The notes below the pieces were generated by a model. The model was given only the letters and a program-made list of their open reading frames with translations, did not search any database and was not told the DNA's origin. 15,413 nucleotides of DNA from DATGSL01 sp964645585 (GTDB lineage: Bacteria > Verrucomicrobiota > Verrucomicrobiia > Opitutales > T3Sed10-336). This document shows, piece after piece, positions 7,383 through 15,126 of this stretch. The position numbers and the translations under genes were made by a program. The stretch spans positions 1 to 15,413 of the forward strand of contig CAZYAN010000070.1 of NCBI GenBank assembly GCA_964645585.1. The letters run 5' to 3'. The number at the start of each line of letters is the position of its first letter. Positions within the stretch are counted from its first letter, which is position 1.

Positions 7383-8006
7383 ATGAAATCGCATTTTTCC
7401 AGCCGGCGGTTGCTCGCCGTTTCCGCGGCAGTCTCACTTGCCGTTGTCACGGCCTCCTCCGGTACCGGGCAGGAGGCCATCCCTTCCCTCACCAACCACG
7501 CGGAACCGCCCGTCATTCCGATCTCGTCGCTGTTGATTCTGGCTCAAGCCGACGAAGCACCCGCGCCAGCGGTTCCGCCTCCTCCGGGAGAACCGCCAGC
7601 CCAACCGCCCCCGCCTCCTCCTCCGGTTCCGGATTCAAGAGATGGGCGCCACGGCGACAATCATGATCATGATTCCGCGGACGAAGACCGCGGCGCCGAG
7701 CTGGAGGTTCTCGACCGGCTCCTGACCATGCCTCCCGAACAGCTCGCGCGCGTTCGCCGCGCCCTCGAACGGATCGAAGATATGACGACCGAAGAGCGCG
7801 AGGCCCTGCGGGATCGTCTCAGCCAGTTTCGCAAAATGCCCCCTGAAAAGCGTAAGAAGATGCGCGAGGAATGGCGGAAAATGTCACCGGAAGAACGCCG
7901 CGAACATTTCCGCGAAATGCGCGAACAATATCGCCGCAAGCAGGAAAACAAAGACAAACACCGCGATCGGCTCCGCGAACGCCCTCCGCACGAAGAGAGC
8001 CCGTGA
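7383..8006 (+). CDS. Exported charged repeat protein, DUF3106-like, with Pro-rich and His/Asp-rich segments
   Basis: From the ATG at 7383 the product has 207 residues. The N-terminus is a clear Sec-type signal (MKSHFSSRRLLAVSAAVSLA, cleavage probably before about residue 32). Then come a proline-rich region (about 65-83, with a run of seven Pro), an acidic and His-rich patch (about 84-102, including DNHDHDSADED), and four consecutive units starting MPPE, MTTE, MPPE and MSPE (residues 116, 134, 152 and 167), each a short amphipathic charged helix. The M-x-P-E-x-R pattern resembles DUF3106 and Spy/CpxP-like periplasmic proteins. It follows the membrane gene by 40 bases and is probably the third gene of the sigma-factor operon. 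A TTG at 7347 would lengthen the N-terminus by 12 residues but spoil the signal. It may be a periplasmic chaperone or metal buffer; that is a guess. Confidence 0.85.
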   Translation: MKSHFSSRRLLAVSAAVSLAVVTASSGTGQEAIPSLTNHAEPPVIPISSLLILAQADEAPAPAVPPPPGEPPAQPPPPPPPVPDSRDGRHGDNHDHDSADEDRGAELEVLDRLLTMPPEQLARVRRALERIEDMTTEEREALRDRLSQFRKMPPEKRKKMREEWRKMSPEERREHFREMREQYRRKQENKDKHRDRLRERPPHEESP

Positions 8007-8040
8007 ACCGCGGTGTTCATTTTTCAATGATCATTTGCTA

Positions 8041-8098
8041 TTTGTCAGCTGGCGCGTCCGCTCCGGAACGCGCCATCCAGCAATTGATCAATGACAAA
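8041..8098. terminator. Hairpin between convergent genes, possible bidirectional terminator
   Basis: A GC-rich stem (GGCGCGTCCG at 8051-8060 against CGGAACGCGCC at 8064-8074, one bulged A) is extended by GCT/AGC (8048-8050, 8079-8081) and by TTTGTCA/TGACAAA (8041-8047, 8092-8098). It lies between two genes that end towards each other. Neither side has a proper T-run, so termination is inferred from position and stem strength. Confidence 0.45.
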
Positions 8099-8127
8099 GG
8101 AGAGTTGAAAACGAGAAGTCTATTCTC

Positions 8128-8619
8128 CTAAAAGAAGTACGATAATCCCAGCGACGCCCGGAAGGTTCCTTCACTCGTATCGCTCGGATCGACCCCGTAG
8201 CCAAGCTGATATTTAATCGCTACGTTTCCCTGGAGAAACTGTTTCAAACCGACATGGCCTTCGAGCGTGTCCTCGACACCGCTGCCGACACCGATCAGGT
8301 AGCTGACGCCCGCAAAAGGCAAAAAGTCGCGCGTTGTCGCGCCCGTCGCGAAATGCCAATCAGCACCCGCTCCAATACTCCCGGTCTCATCGCGTCCCGA
8401 ACCTCCTTGCAGATCGGCAATACCAAGAAACTGCAGTTGCGAGGAGTAAAAATACCCGAAATAGCCGCTCGCCTGCCAAATCCGGTCTCCGTTGTCAGCG
8501 AATGAACCGGCAAAGCCGACCTCTTTTGTGCCCGTCCGTATCTGGGCTTCGCTCACCGCGATCGAGCCAAGCAGCGCCGCCGCGGTCAAAAGCAGCACAC
8601 TGTTTTTCTTCATCTTCAT
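8128..8619 (-). CDS. Small outer-membrane beta-barrel protein
   Basis: The 163-residue product starts at an ATG (8619) with GGGA about ten bases upstream, and has a typical signal peptide (MKMKKNSVLLLTAAALLGSI, AVSEA then Gln26). The mature part alternates polar and hydrophobic or aromatic residues in short strands (SGYFGYFYSS, IGAGADWHF, FAGVSYLIGVG, VAIKYQLGYGV) and ends in FRASLGLSYFF, a terminal-Phe beta signal recognised by the Bam machinery. The length fits an eight-stranded barrel (OmpW/OmpX or OMP_b-brl type). I do not recognise the exact family or a ligand. It is separated from nuoG by 319 bases and so is probably its own unit. Longer starts up to 8754 add a stretch without a credible signal. 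Confidence 0.85.
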   Translation of the reverse strand: MKMKKNSVLLLTAAALLGSIAVSEAQIRTGTKEVGFAGSFADNGDRIWQASGYFGYFYSSQLQFLGIADLQGGSGRDETGSIGAGADWHFATGATTRDFLPFAGVSYLIGVGSGVEDTLEGHVGLKQFLQGNVAIKYQLGYGVDPSDTSEGTFRASLGLSYFF

Positions 8620-8938
8620 CGTGTTAGTTCCCGTTTGTTCGTGTTTGTCGTGAGGTTTCCGAGATCCCCGTTCGATCGACTCCGGCAGGGCATCCGGGCG
8701 AACCGAACGCTTCCAACACTTTCTTGATGAAAATTCGCCATCCAAGTCGTCCAACCCGATCGGTCAGACACCGGAATGCCGCTCCATCCTCCCCGGGATC
8801 CCATCCCATTATTGTAAAGTTCGGTCTCTCCCCAAGACCTCTTCCTCCTTGGTAGAAACGAACTGACGCCCGGCCGTTTGTCAACCGGCGATCCGCTTCA
8901 GCAGCCGCTCGAGCGGCCTCCGCGTCAACCGGGAGCGG
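8620..8938. other. Intergenic region between nuoG and the barrel-protein gene
   Basis: I see no supported gene in these 319 bases. They contain a perfect 14-bp palindrome GCCGCTCGAGCGGC (8904-8917) shortly after the nuoG stop and two copies of GTCAACCGG (8880-8888, 8925-8933). No T-run follows the palindrome, so I do not call a terminator. The promoter of the barrel gene should lie here, but I cannot place it. Confidence 0.5.
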
Positions 8939-10624
8939 TTACTTGGCCGCTTCCACCGCTTCCCGCGGCTCGTAGTGCAGCGTCTTGCCTTCCGGATACG
9001 GTAAGTTCGCAAGCGGACCCGCGTCAATCACAACACCGTCGTGCGGAATACTTGCGTAGCTCATCCCTTCAAGAGCGGGAACCGCCGCACCCAATTCCTT
9101 CCAGACCGCGTCGACCGATTCAGGCTGCTTCTCTCCGGTCAATTTCGCTAACAAGCCGCCCAAAATAGCAAGATCGTCGCGAGCACCGGCAGGACCAGGA
9201 ACCGCGGCGGCAAACGTCTGGATGCGGAACTGCTGATTGATAAATGAACCTTGCTTTTCGAATACCGTCAGCGACGGAAGAAGTACGGCCGCGGCTTCCG
9301 CGGTCGCATGGGTATGCGTGCCGACATAAATAACCGTCACCTTCCGCAACAATTCTTCATCGATGCCCGCCGCCGTCAGATCTTCGTTGACGACGAACAC
9401 CGTATCGATCCTTCCAGCCGATATCTCGCGCTCCAAGCATTCGAGACGGGTTTCCGGAAGACTGGAAATCAACCCCGTGACCAACGCGCCGCGCGTGTTC
9501 GGCGTCCGGTCGGTCGAGATCAGCAATCCATCGCCTTCCTCCAGATGAGCGACGAGATCGACGCGCGCCGCGTTTACCGCTCCCGCGATCTTCTTCAGAA
9601 GATACTGCTCCTCCACACTGGCGTGGCCGGAACCGACGATTGCCGTTTTGCCGGCGCGCAAAATTTCAGCCGCTTTGTCGACGGCTGTGTCAAAATCGCT
9701 CTGCAGCCGATCCGCGGTCGCCTGCCGCAACCGCGTTTCCGCCTCCACTGTCTTGTAAAGCATCCGGCCGCTGTCGGCCATCCACGTGTCATTGACAGCA
9801 TCGTTCCGCCGCGGCGTGATCCGGTAAATCCGGCCTTCCCGGCTGCCGATAACCGTATTCACGCCGACGCTGCTTTCCGTGCAGATACTCCGGGTCTCCT
9901 TCAAGAACCAGACGCGCATCTTGAAGCGGAAATCGGTGCTGGTCAGCGCCCCGACCGGACAGATGTCGACTGTGTTGAGCGAATAGTTATTTTCGAGCTG
10001 CCTGCCCGGATGGCAGGTCAGCGTCGTGAAACTCCCGCGATCCACAAAGCCAAGCACATCGTCATTTGCGATCTCCTGACAGAACCGGATGCAGCGCGAA
10101 CAGAGAATGCAGCGCTCATCGTCGAGTGTCACCCGCGGCCCAAGAACGGTCCGCTTCGGCTTGACGACTTTCTGCTCGATAAACCGGCTGTAACCCCGGC
10201 TGTAATCCATCGCAAACTCTTGCAGCATGCATTCGCCAGCTTGGTCGCAAATCGGACAATCGAGCGGGTGGTTGATCAGAAGGAATTCGAGAACCCCGTT
10301 CCGGCAGTCTTCCACAAGCGGCGTCTTCGTGCGTATTTGAAGCCCGGGTACAGCGGTTGTCGCGCAGGCGATGGCCGGACGGGGCATCCAGCCGATCTTC
10401 GGCTGGCCGTTCTCGTCGAGCACCGGCTCGCCGGTCGCCCGGTCCTTCATCGGCATTCCCATCTCGACGAGGCACATCCGGCAGTTGCCGACGACAGTCA
10501 GCTTCGGGTGGTAGCAGTAATGCGGGATCTCAATACCAACCTTCGCCGCGGCTTCGATCATGTTCGTCCCCTTCGGAACGAACACCTCCCGATCGTCGAT
10601 GATAACTTTGATTAAATCACTCAT
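8939..10624 (-). CDS. nuoG: NADH-quinone oxidoreductase subunit G
   Basis: Large Fe-S subunit of the Complex I peripheral arm. The 561-residue product begins with a plant-type 2Fe-2S domain (Cys37, Cys48, Cys51, Cys87; cluster N1b), then the His-Cys 4Fe-4S motif His119/Cys123/Cys126/Cys132 (N5), and the CxxCxxC set Cys172/Cys175/Cys178 with Cys222 (N4). The C-terminal molybdopterin-oxidoreductase-like domain (from about 245) is short: E. coli NuoG has about 908 residues. At its entry only Cys248 remains of the four-cysteine N7 motif (ICTESSVGVN), so N7 is absent. It is the last gene of the nuo run; nuoF ends 12 bases upstream. Start ATG at 10624; there is no obvious Shine-Dalgarno. Confidence 0.97.
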   Translation of the reverse strand: MSDLIKVIIDDREVFVPKGTNMIEAAAKVGIEIPHYCYHPKLTVVGNCRMCLVEMGMPMKDRATGEPVLDENGQPKIGWMPRPAIACATTAVPGLQIRTKTPLVEDCRNGVLEFLLINHPLDCPICDQAGECMLQEFAMDYSRGYSRFIEQKVVKPKRTVLGPRVTLDDERCILCSRCIRFCQEIANDDVLGFVDRGSFTTLTCHPGRQLENNYSLNTVDICPVGALTSTDFRFKMRVWFLKETRSICTESSVGVNTVIGSREGRIYRITPRRNDAVNDTWMADSGRMLYKTVEAETRLRQATADRLQSDFDTAVDKAAEILRAGKTAIVGSGHASVEEQYLLKKIAGAVNAARVDLVAHLEEGDGLLISTDRTPNTRGALVTGLISSLPETRLECLEREISAGRIDTVFVVNEDLTAAGIDEELLRKVTVIYVGTHTHATAEAAAVLLPSLTVFEKQGSFINQQFRIQTFAAAVPGPAGARDDLAILGGLLAKLTGEKQPESVDAVWKELGAAVPALEGMSYASIPHDGVVIDAGPLANLPYPEGKTLHYEPREAVEAAK

Positions 10625-10636
10625 TCTTGGAAGGAG

Positions 10637-12031
10637 TCAGGAGGGAGAGGATTCAATAGCTTTTGAGTAAGCGTCGAGATGCCGACTGACTTCACCCGCT
10701 TCATCCTTCCCCTCCCTCGCCTGCTTATCAGCGATTTCCAGAAATTCATCGCGGAATTTCAGCACGAAACTCTGGGTCGGCCACGAACACGCTTCACCGA
10801 ACGCGCAGATCGTGCGGCCCGCGATCTGGTCGGCAACCGACTTCAACAGATCGATGTCCTCGCGCCGCGCCTGGCCGTTCACCATGCGCGTCGTGATCTT
10901 TTTCATCCACAGGGAGCCTTCGCGACATGGCGTGCACTGCCCGCAGCTTTCGTGCGCGTAAAACGCGTTGATGTTCGCCAAAACTTCAAGCATGTCGGCG
11001 CTGTCATCCATCACGACAACACCGCCGGACCCAGCCATCGACCCAACTGCCGCGAGACTGTCGAAATCGAGCGGGATGTCGTCGATCCCCCAGTCGAATT
11101 CCTTGCCGTCGCGTGTTTTTCCCTGGTAACGCTCGTCCGCCCGCAAGACCTTCGCCGACGATCCGCCGGGAATGATCGCCTTCAATTTCCGGCCGGGCCG
11201 CATGCCGCCGCAGACGTCGTAAATCAATTCCCCCATCGTCAGCGCGCCGCACTCGAACTCGTAATAGCCGGGCTTCCGCACGTGACCCGAAACACAGAGA
11301 ATTCGAGTTCCCGTATTCCCGGGCGTGCCGATCTTCGCGTATTCGTCGCCGCCCATGTCGATGGCGTGTTTGACGTGGCAAAGCGTCTCGACGTTGTTGA
11401 CCGCTGTCGGACATTGATACAGGCCGAGCACAGCCGGGAAGTACGGCGGCTTGATCCGCGGATACGCGCGTTTTCCTTCAAGCGATTCGATCAGCCCCGT
11501 TTCCTCGCCGCAGATGTAAGCGCCGGCGCCGCGGTGAACGTACACTTCGCACGAATAACCGGACCCGAGGATATTATCTCCCAGAAAATTCTTCGCGCGC
11601 GCCTCTTCAATCGCCCGCTCGAGAATGCGGGCGCCTTCCGGAAATTCCCCGCGAATGTAGATGTAGGCGGCCTTCGCCTGGATCGCGAAACTGGAAATCA
11701 GGATCCCTTCGATCAGCTGATGCGGATCTTTGTGAATGATCTGCCGGTCCTTGAAGGTTCCCGGCTCGGATTCGTCCGCATTGCAAACCAGGTAAATCGG
11801 TTTGCCCGACTTCCGGTCGAGGAAGCGCCATTTCATCCCGCACGGAAAGCCAGCGCCGCCCCGGCCGCGGATCCCCGACTTCATCACTTCGTCACAAAGG
11901 TCCTCCGGCTTCGCCTGGACAGCCTTTTTCAGCACCTCGTAGCCGCCGTGACGAAGGTAGCAGTCGATGTCGACGGTGTAGCCGGGAGCATCGACGTACT
12001 TGAGAATCATTCTTCTTTCCTGAACGGCCAT
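10637..12031 (-). CDS. nuoF: NADH-quinone oxidoreductase subunit F (NADH- and FMN-binding)
   Basis: Entry point of electrons into Complex I: binds NADH and FMN and carries cluster N3. From the ATG at 12031 it has 464 residues. Visible are the glycine-rich FMN/NADH loop RGRGGAGF (55-62), NADESEPGTFKDR (84-96), the GAGAYICGEETGLIESLEG segment, and N3 ligands Cys363, Cys366 and Cys369 (SCGQCTPC) with Cys409. All residues expected for activity are present. Start choice is uncertain: the ATG at 12031 gives a family-like N-terminus (MAVQERRMILKYVDAPGY); the ATG at 12010 has a better ribosome site (AGGAAAG about six bases upstream); a TTG at 12070 is also open. A gap of 156 bases separates it from nuoE, unusually wide for this run. 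Confidence 0.97.
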   Translation of the reverse strand: MAVQERRMILKYVDAPGYTVDIDCYLRHGGYEVLKKAVQAKPEDLCDEVMKSGIRGRGGAGFPCGMKWRFLDRKSGKPIYLVCNADESEPGTFKDRQIIHKDPHQLIEGILISSFAIQAKAAYIYIRGEFPEGARILERAIEEARAKNFLGDNILGSGYSCEVYVHRGAGAYICGEETGLIESLEGKRAYPRIKPPYFPAVLGLYQCPTAVNNVETLCHVKHAIDMGGDEYAKIGTPGNTGTRILCVSGHVRKPGYYEFECGALTMGELIYDVCGGMRPGRKLKAIIPGGSSAKVLRADERYQGKTRDGKEFDWGIDDIPLDFDSLAAVGSMAGSGGVVVMDDSADMLEVLANINAFYAHESCGQCTPCREGSLWMKKITTRMVNGQARREDIDLLKSVADQIAGRTICAFGEACSWPTQSFVLKFRDEFLEIADKQAREGKDEAGEVSRHLDAYSKAIESSPS

Positions 12032-12187
12032 GGTGCAAAAATCAGTAACAGGAGGGAGCCCGGGAAGCAATGGCCGGAACCATTCCGCATGCCCATTCGA
12101 AACCGTCTTCCCTGCTAATCTCCATCTTCTCCAAAATCATTATCGATTAAACGAACCCTTCGCTTCCTTCTGTGAACAAGCGGCAAC
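12032..12187. other. Gap between nuoE and nuoF
   Basis: These 156 bases interrupt an otherwise tight gene run. Nothing certain is seen. On the - strand a 32-codon ATG frame (12140 to 12042) is present without a ribosome site, and an AT-rich patch (ATTATCGATTAAACG on the + strand) could be part of an internal promoter. Confidence 0.4.
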
Positions 12188-12664
12188 TTACCCCTCCGAT
12201 TTGATCTTTTGCGCGATCTCCCGCGCCTTCGCCTCGTCGACGTTTTCGTGCAGGTCGTCGTCGACCATCACCACCGGCGCCGAGCCGCACGCGGCCAGGC
12301 ATTCCACAAACTCGATGGTCGCGTTGCCGTCCGGCGAAATTTCGCCCAAATCACACTGGAACTCCTCTTTAAGGGCATCGCAAACCCGGTGGGAACCAAC
12401 AAGCGCGCAGGACAGCGTCCGGCAGACGCGGATCAGCCGCTTGCCGATCGGCTTCCGCCGAAACATCGGGTAAAAAGTCACCAGCTCATAGATGTTGATC
12501 GGCTGCAGCTCCAGCCGCGCCGCGATCCACTCCATGGCTTCCTCAGAAATGTACCCCTTCTCCTCCTGCACGAGGTGCAGCAACGGCAATGCGGCACTCC
12601 GTTTTTGCGGATAGTGCGTGATCACCTCGTCGATTTTCTTCAGTGTCTCTTCACTCAGATTCAT
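12188..12664 (-). CDS. nuoE: NADH-quinone oxidoreductase subunit E (2Fe-2S)
   Basis: Thioredoxin-like 2Fe-2S subunit that pairs with NuoF in the NADH-oxidising module. The 158 residues are the usual family length. An N-terminal helical part (about 1-70, with LPLLHLVQEEKGYI and VTFYPMF) is followed by the thioredoxin-like fold carrying the N1a ligands Cys81, Cys86, Cys122 and Cys126 (CRTLSC, ECLAAC). Start ATG at 12664. A strong GAGGAGG lies 14 bases upstream and overlaps the TGA of nuoD, which ends 19 bases before this start, so translation of the two is probably linked. Confidence 0.97.
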   Translation of the reverse strand: MNLSEETLKKIDEVITHYPQKRSAALPLLHLVQEEKGYISEEAMEWIAARLELQPINIYELVTFYPMFRRKPIGKRLIRVCRTLSCALVGSHRVCDALKEEFQCDLGEISPDGNATIEFVECLAACGSAPVVMVDDDLHENVDEAKAREIAQKIKSEG

Positions 12665-12683
12665 AGCCAGCGCGCGAGCCTCC

Positions 12684-13916
12684 TCAGCGGTCGCATTCCC
12701 CCATCACGAAATCGAGGCTGCCGAGAATCGAAACGAGGTCGGAAACCATCGAGCCTGCCGCGACCTTTGGCAGAATGCTCAAATTGCAGAACGACGGGCC
12801 GCGAATCTTAAGACGATACGGGACGCCGCCACCTTTGGAAACAATGAAAAATCCAAGCGCGCCTTTCGGGTTTTCCGCTTCGAAATAGACTTCTCCCGGC
12901 GGCATCTTCGGGCCTTGCGTCACGATCATGAAGTTCTGGATCAGCTCCTCCATGCTCGTCAGGATCTTGTCCTTCGGCGGCGCGAAGATCCGCTTCGCCT
13001 CGTCGGCATACCAGAGACCGTCGGGCAAATTGGTCGTGATCTGCCGGATAATTCGGACGCTTTGCCGCATTTCCTCCATCCGGACCAAGTACCTGTCGTA
13101 ACAATCGCCGTGCGTCCCGACAGGAATGTCGAACTCGTAGTTCTCGTATCCGCTGTAAGGATTGTCCTTCCGGAGGTCGGCTTCGACGCCGCTGCCGCGG
13201 AGGTTCGGGCCGGTCAGACCGTATGCGATCGCGTCTTCCTTGGAAATCACGCCGATCCCTTCGGTGCGGTCGACCCAGATCCGGTTGCGGGTCAGGAGCT
13301 TCTCGAGGTCCTCAAGCACCGGCAAAAAGGTGTCGCAAAAGTCGTCGACTTTCTTGAGCCAGCCTTCCGGAACGTCGCGTGTGACGCCCCCGATGCGCGT
13401 GTAACTCGTCGTGAAACGCGCGCCAGTCAGCTCCTCAAAAAGCGTGTAGAGTTTCTCCCGCTCGGTAAAGGTGTAGAGGAAGACGGTCATCGCCCCGACA
13501 TCCATCGCGAACGCCCCGATGCCGAGCAAATGCGCCGAAATGCGCGCCATTTCGGAAATGAGCACCCGGATCGCCTGACAGCGCGGCGGCACTTCGAGCT
13601 TTGCCAAACGTTCGACGGCGATCGCGTAAGCCACGTTGTTCGCCAGAGGCGCCAGGTAGTCGAGCCGGTCGGTGTACGGCACGAACTGGTTGTAGGTCAT
13701 GTTCTCCGCGATTTTCTCATCGCCCCGGTGCAGGTAACCGATGATCGGATCACAGCTCGTCACAACCTCGCCGTCGAGCTCGAGCATCAGCCGAAGCACT
13801 CCGTGCGTGCTCGGGTGCGAGGGTCCCATGCTCAGCGAAAGCTTCTCTGATTCCAGCTCCGTCTCAAAAGCCGATGTCCGCTGCAGGACATCTCCGTAGG
13901 CTGCTTCTTGTTTCAT
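12684..13916 (-). CDS. nuoD: NADH-quinone oxidoreductase subunit D (49 kDa quinone-site subunit)
   Basis: Forms, with NuoB, the quinone-reducing chamber of Complex I. From the ATG at 13916 (GAGG five bases upstream) the product has 410 residues. GPSHPSTHGVLRLM starts at residue 31 and places His34, His38 and, in PYTDRLDY, Tyr87 at the same numbers as in Thermus Nqo4, where His38 and Tyr87 contact the quinone head. The C-terminus ends SLDFVMGECDR, as in the family. A GTG two codons upstream (13922) is the only near alternative; the numbering match and the ribosome site favour the ATG. It is not fused to NuoC, unlike E. coli. nuoC ends 20 bases upstream. Confidence 0.98.
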   Translation of the reverse strand: MKQEAAYGDVLQRTSAFETELESEKLSLSMGPSHPSTHGVLRLMLELDGEVVTSCDPIIGYLHRGDEKIAENMTYNQFVPYTDRLDYLAPLANNVAYAIAVERLAKLEVPPRCQAIRVLISEMARISAHLLGIGAFAMDVGAMTVFLYTFTEREKLYTLFEELTGARFTTSYTRIGGVTRDVPEGWLKKVDDFCDTFLPVLEDLEKLLTRNRIWVDRTEGIGVISKEDAIAYGLTGPNLRGSGVEADLRKDNPYSGYENYEFDIPVGTHGDCYDRYLVRMEEMRQSVRIIRQITTNLPDGLWYADEAKRIFAPPKDKILTSMEELIQNFMIVTQGPKMPPGEVYFEAENPKGALGFFIVSKGGGVPYRLKIRGPSFCNLSILPKVAAGSMVSDLVSILGSLDFVMGECDR

Positions 13917-13936
13917 GCTCACCTCGTTCCTTCTCC

Positions 13937-14611
13937 CTATCCCTTCTGCCCCGGCTTCGGATTCTTCTCCGTCCAGCTCTGGTCCTTCGCCCGCGGTTCG
14001 TCTTCCCTCGAATAAATTCCCGGCGTCGCCGTGAACGGCCCGCCCATCATCGGCGCCGGAATGACTTTCGCGCCGGTTTCCTCGCCCACCGCCTCATCCG
14101 GGAGATCCGTCTCGATGCCAGCCAGCGGGAAATCTTTTCGCAGAGGATAATGGGGATAGTCATCCCACATCAAAATCCGCCGCAGGTCCGGATGCCCCGA
14201 AAAACGGATGCCGAACATGTCGAAGGTCTCGCGCTCATGCCAGTCGGCCGCCGGCCAGATATCGACCGCCGACGGCACTTTGGGCGCTTCGTCGTCGGCG
14301 CAGTCGACCACAATGCGGACGTAGCCGTGGTGGCTGGTCGAAGTTACATGATATACCGCGCTGAAGCGCGGGCTGGCATCCTTCCAATCGACCCCGGAAA
14401 CATCGGTCAATAAGTCGAACTTCAGCTCGTCGCGGAGAAAACGCGCGACCGCCGGCCAGTCGTCAGCCGGAACGTTAAAGGCCGGACAATCCGTCGCCGG
14501 ACGAGTGGTAACGCCGGAAAATTTTTCCGGAAGAGGCGCGAGGAGGCTGGCGGCACCGGCTCCCGCGCCGGAATCGGGCTGGTTCGTGTGGGCGGTTTCT
14601 TTCTCGTTCAT
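13937..14611 (-). CDS. nuoC: NADH-quinone oxidoreductase subunit C (30 kDa)
   Basis: Structural connecting subunit of the Complex I peripheral arm, without cofactor. The 224-residue product holds the family signature at 124-163 (WHERETFDMFGIRFSGHPDLRRILM and then YPLRKDFPL). An N-terminal extension of about 35 residues rich in Gly/Ala/Pro and a C-terminal polar tail of about 50 residues (175-224) flank the core. Its ATG (14611) overlaps the nuoB stop in an ATGA, showing translational coupling. It is a separate gene here, not a NuoCD fusion. Confidence 0.97.
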   Translation of the reverse strand: MNEKETAHTNQPDSGAGAGAASLLAPLPEKFSGVTTRPATDCPAFNVPADDWPAVARFLRDELKFDLLTDVSGVDWKDASPRFSAVYHVTSTSHHGYVRIVVDCADDEAPKVPSAVDIWPAADWHERETFDMFGIRFSGHPDLRRILMWDDYPHYPLRKDFPLAGIETDLPDEAVGEETGAKVIPAPMMGGPFTATPGIYSREDEPRAKDQSWTEKNPKPGQKG

Positions 14612-15126
14612 TCCGTTCGGGCGGAGAGAAGTTGTTTGGCGGAACGCTCGCCCCGGACTTTTGCCTGCAATTTAAGAAGGCCGTCGAGAAGCGCTTCCGG
14701 GCGCGGCGGACAGCCGCTGACGTAAACATCGACCGGCACGACACGATCGACCCCCTGCAGCACCGCATAGGATCGATACATGCCGCCGGTCGAGGCGCAG
14801 GCGCCCATCGCGATCACCCATTTCGGCTCAGCCATCTGGTCGTAGATCCGGCGGACGGCGCCCGCCATCTTGTATGTAACAGTGCCGGCGACGATCATCA
14901 CGTCCGACTGCCGCGGCGAAAAGCGCATGACCTCGGCACCGAAGCGGGCGATATCGAAACGGGAACTGGCGGTCGCCATCAGCTCAATCGCGCAGCAAGC
15001 CAGCCCCATCGGCATCGGCCACATCGAATTGGACCGGATCCAGTTGATGACGGCGTCGGCGCGAGAGACGATGACCTCCCCCTCAATTTTGCTGTTGTAG
15101 GCTAATTCAGTTGTTTCGGCGGCCAT
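14608..15126 (-). CDS. nuoB: NADH-quinone oxidoreductase subunit B (cluster N2)
   Basis: Carries the last Fe-S cluster, N2, which passes electrons to quinone. From the ATG at 15126 it has 172 residues. N2 ligands are visible: the tandem Cys44-Cys45 (GLACCAIELM), Cys110 (GACASTGG) and Cys139 (VSGCPPRPE). The GTG at 15186 would add 20 residues without family similarity; neither start has a close Shine-Dalgarno, while a GGAGG lies about 31 bases before the ATG. It is the first gene of the run; upstream is a divergent tRNA gene, so no nuoA precedes it. Confidence 0.97.
   Translation of the reverse strand: MAAETTELAYNSKIEGEVIVSRADAVINWIRSNSMWPMPMGLACCAIELMATASSRFDIARFGAEVMRFSPRQSDVMIVAGTVTYKMAGAVRRIYDQMAEPKWVIAMGACASTGGMYRSYAVLQGVDRVVPVDVYVSGCPPRPEALLDGLLKLQAKVRGERSAKQLLSARTE

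Noticed and set aside
8624..8884. Open frames on the - strand upstream of the barrel-protein gene
   Set aside because: No similarity to any family by eye, and the signal peptide at the ATG 8619 fixes the true start of the barrel gene downstream of them.
8904..8917. Palindrome GCCGCTCGAGCGGC as a nuoG terminator
   Set aside because: The stem is short with almost no loop, and no T-run follows on the - strand.
9251..12118. Long + strand open frames (9251-10615 and 10679-12118) opposite nuoG and nuoF
   Set aside because: Both are antisense shadows in high-GC DNA; nuoF and nuoG carry every expected cofactor motif.
12042..12140. A 32-codon ATG frame on the - strand in the nuoE-nuoF gap
   Set aside because: No Shine-Dalgarno, no recognisable motif, and short enough to occur by chance; it only deserves mention because the gap is unusually wide.
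12618..13850. A 410-codon + strand frame opposite nuoD
   Set aside because: Antisense shadow of nuoD, which matches Thermus Nqo4 residue by residue in its quinone-site motifs.
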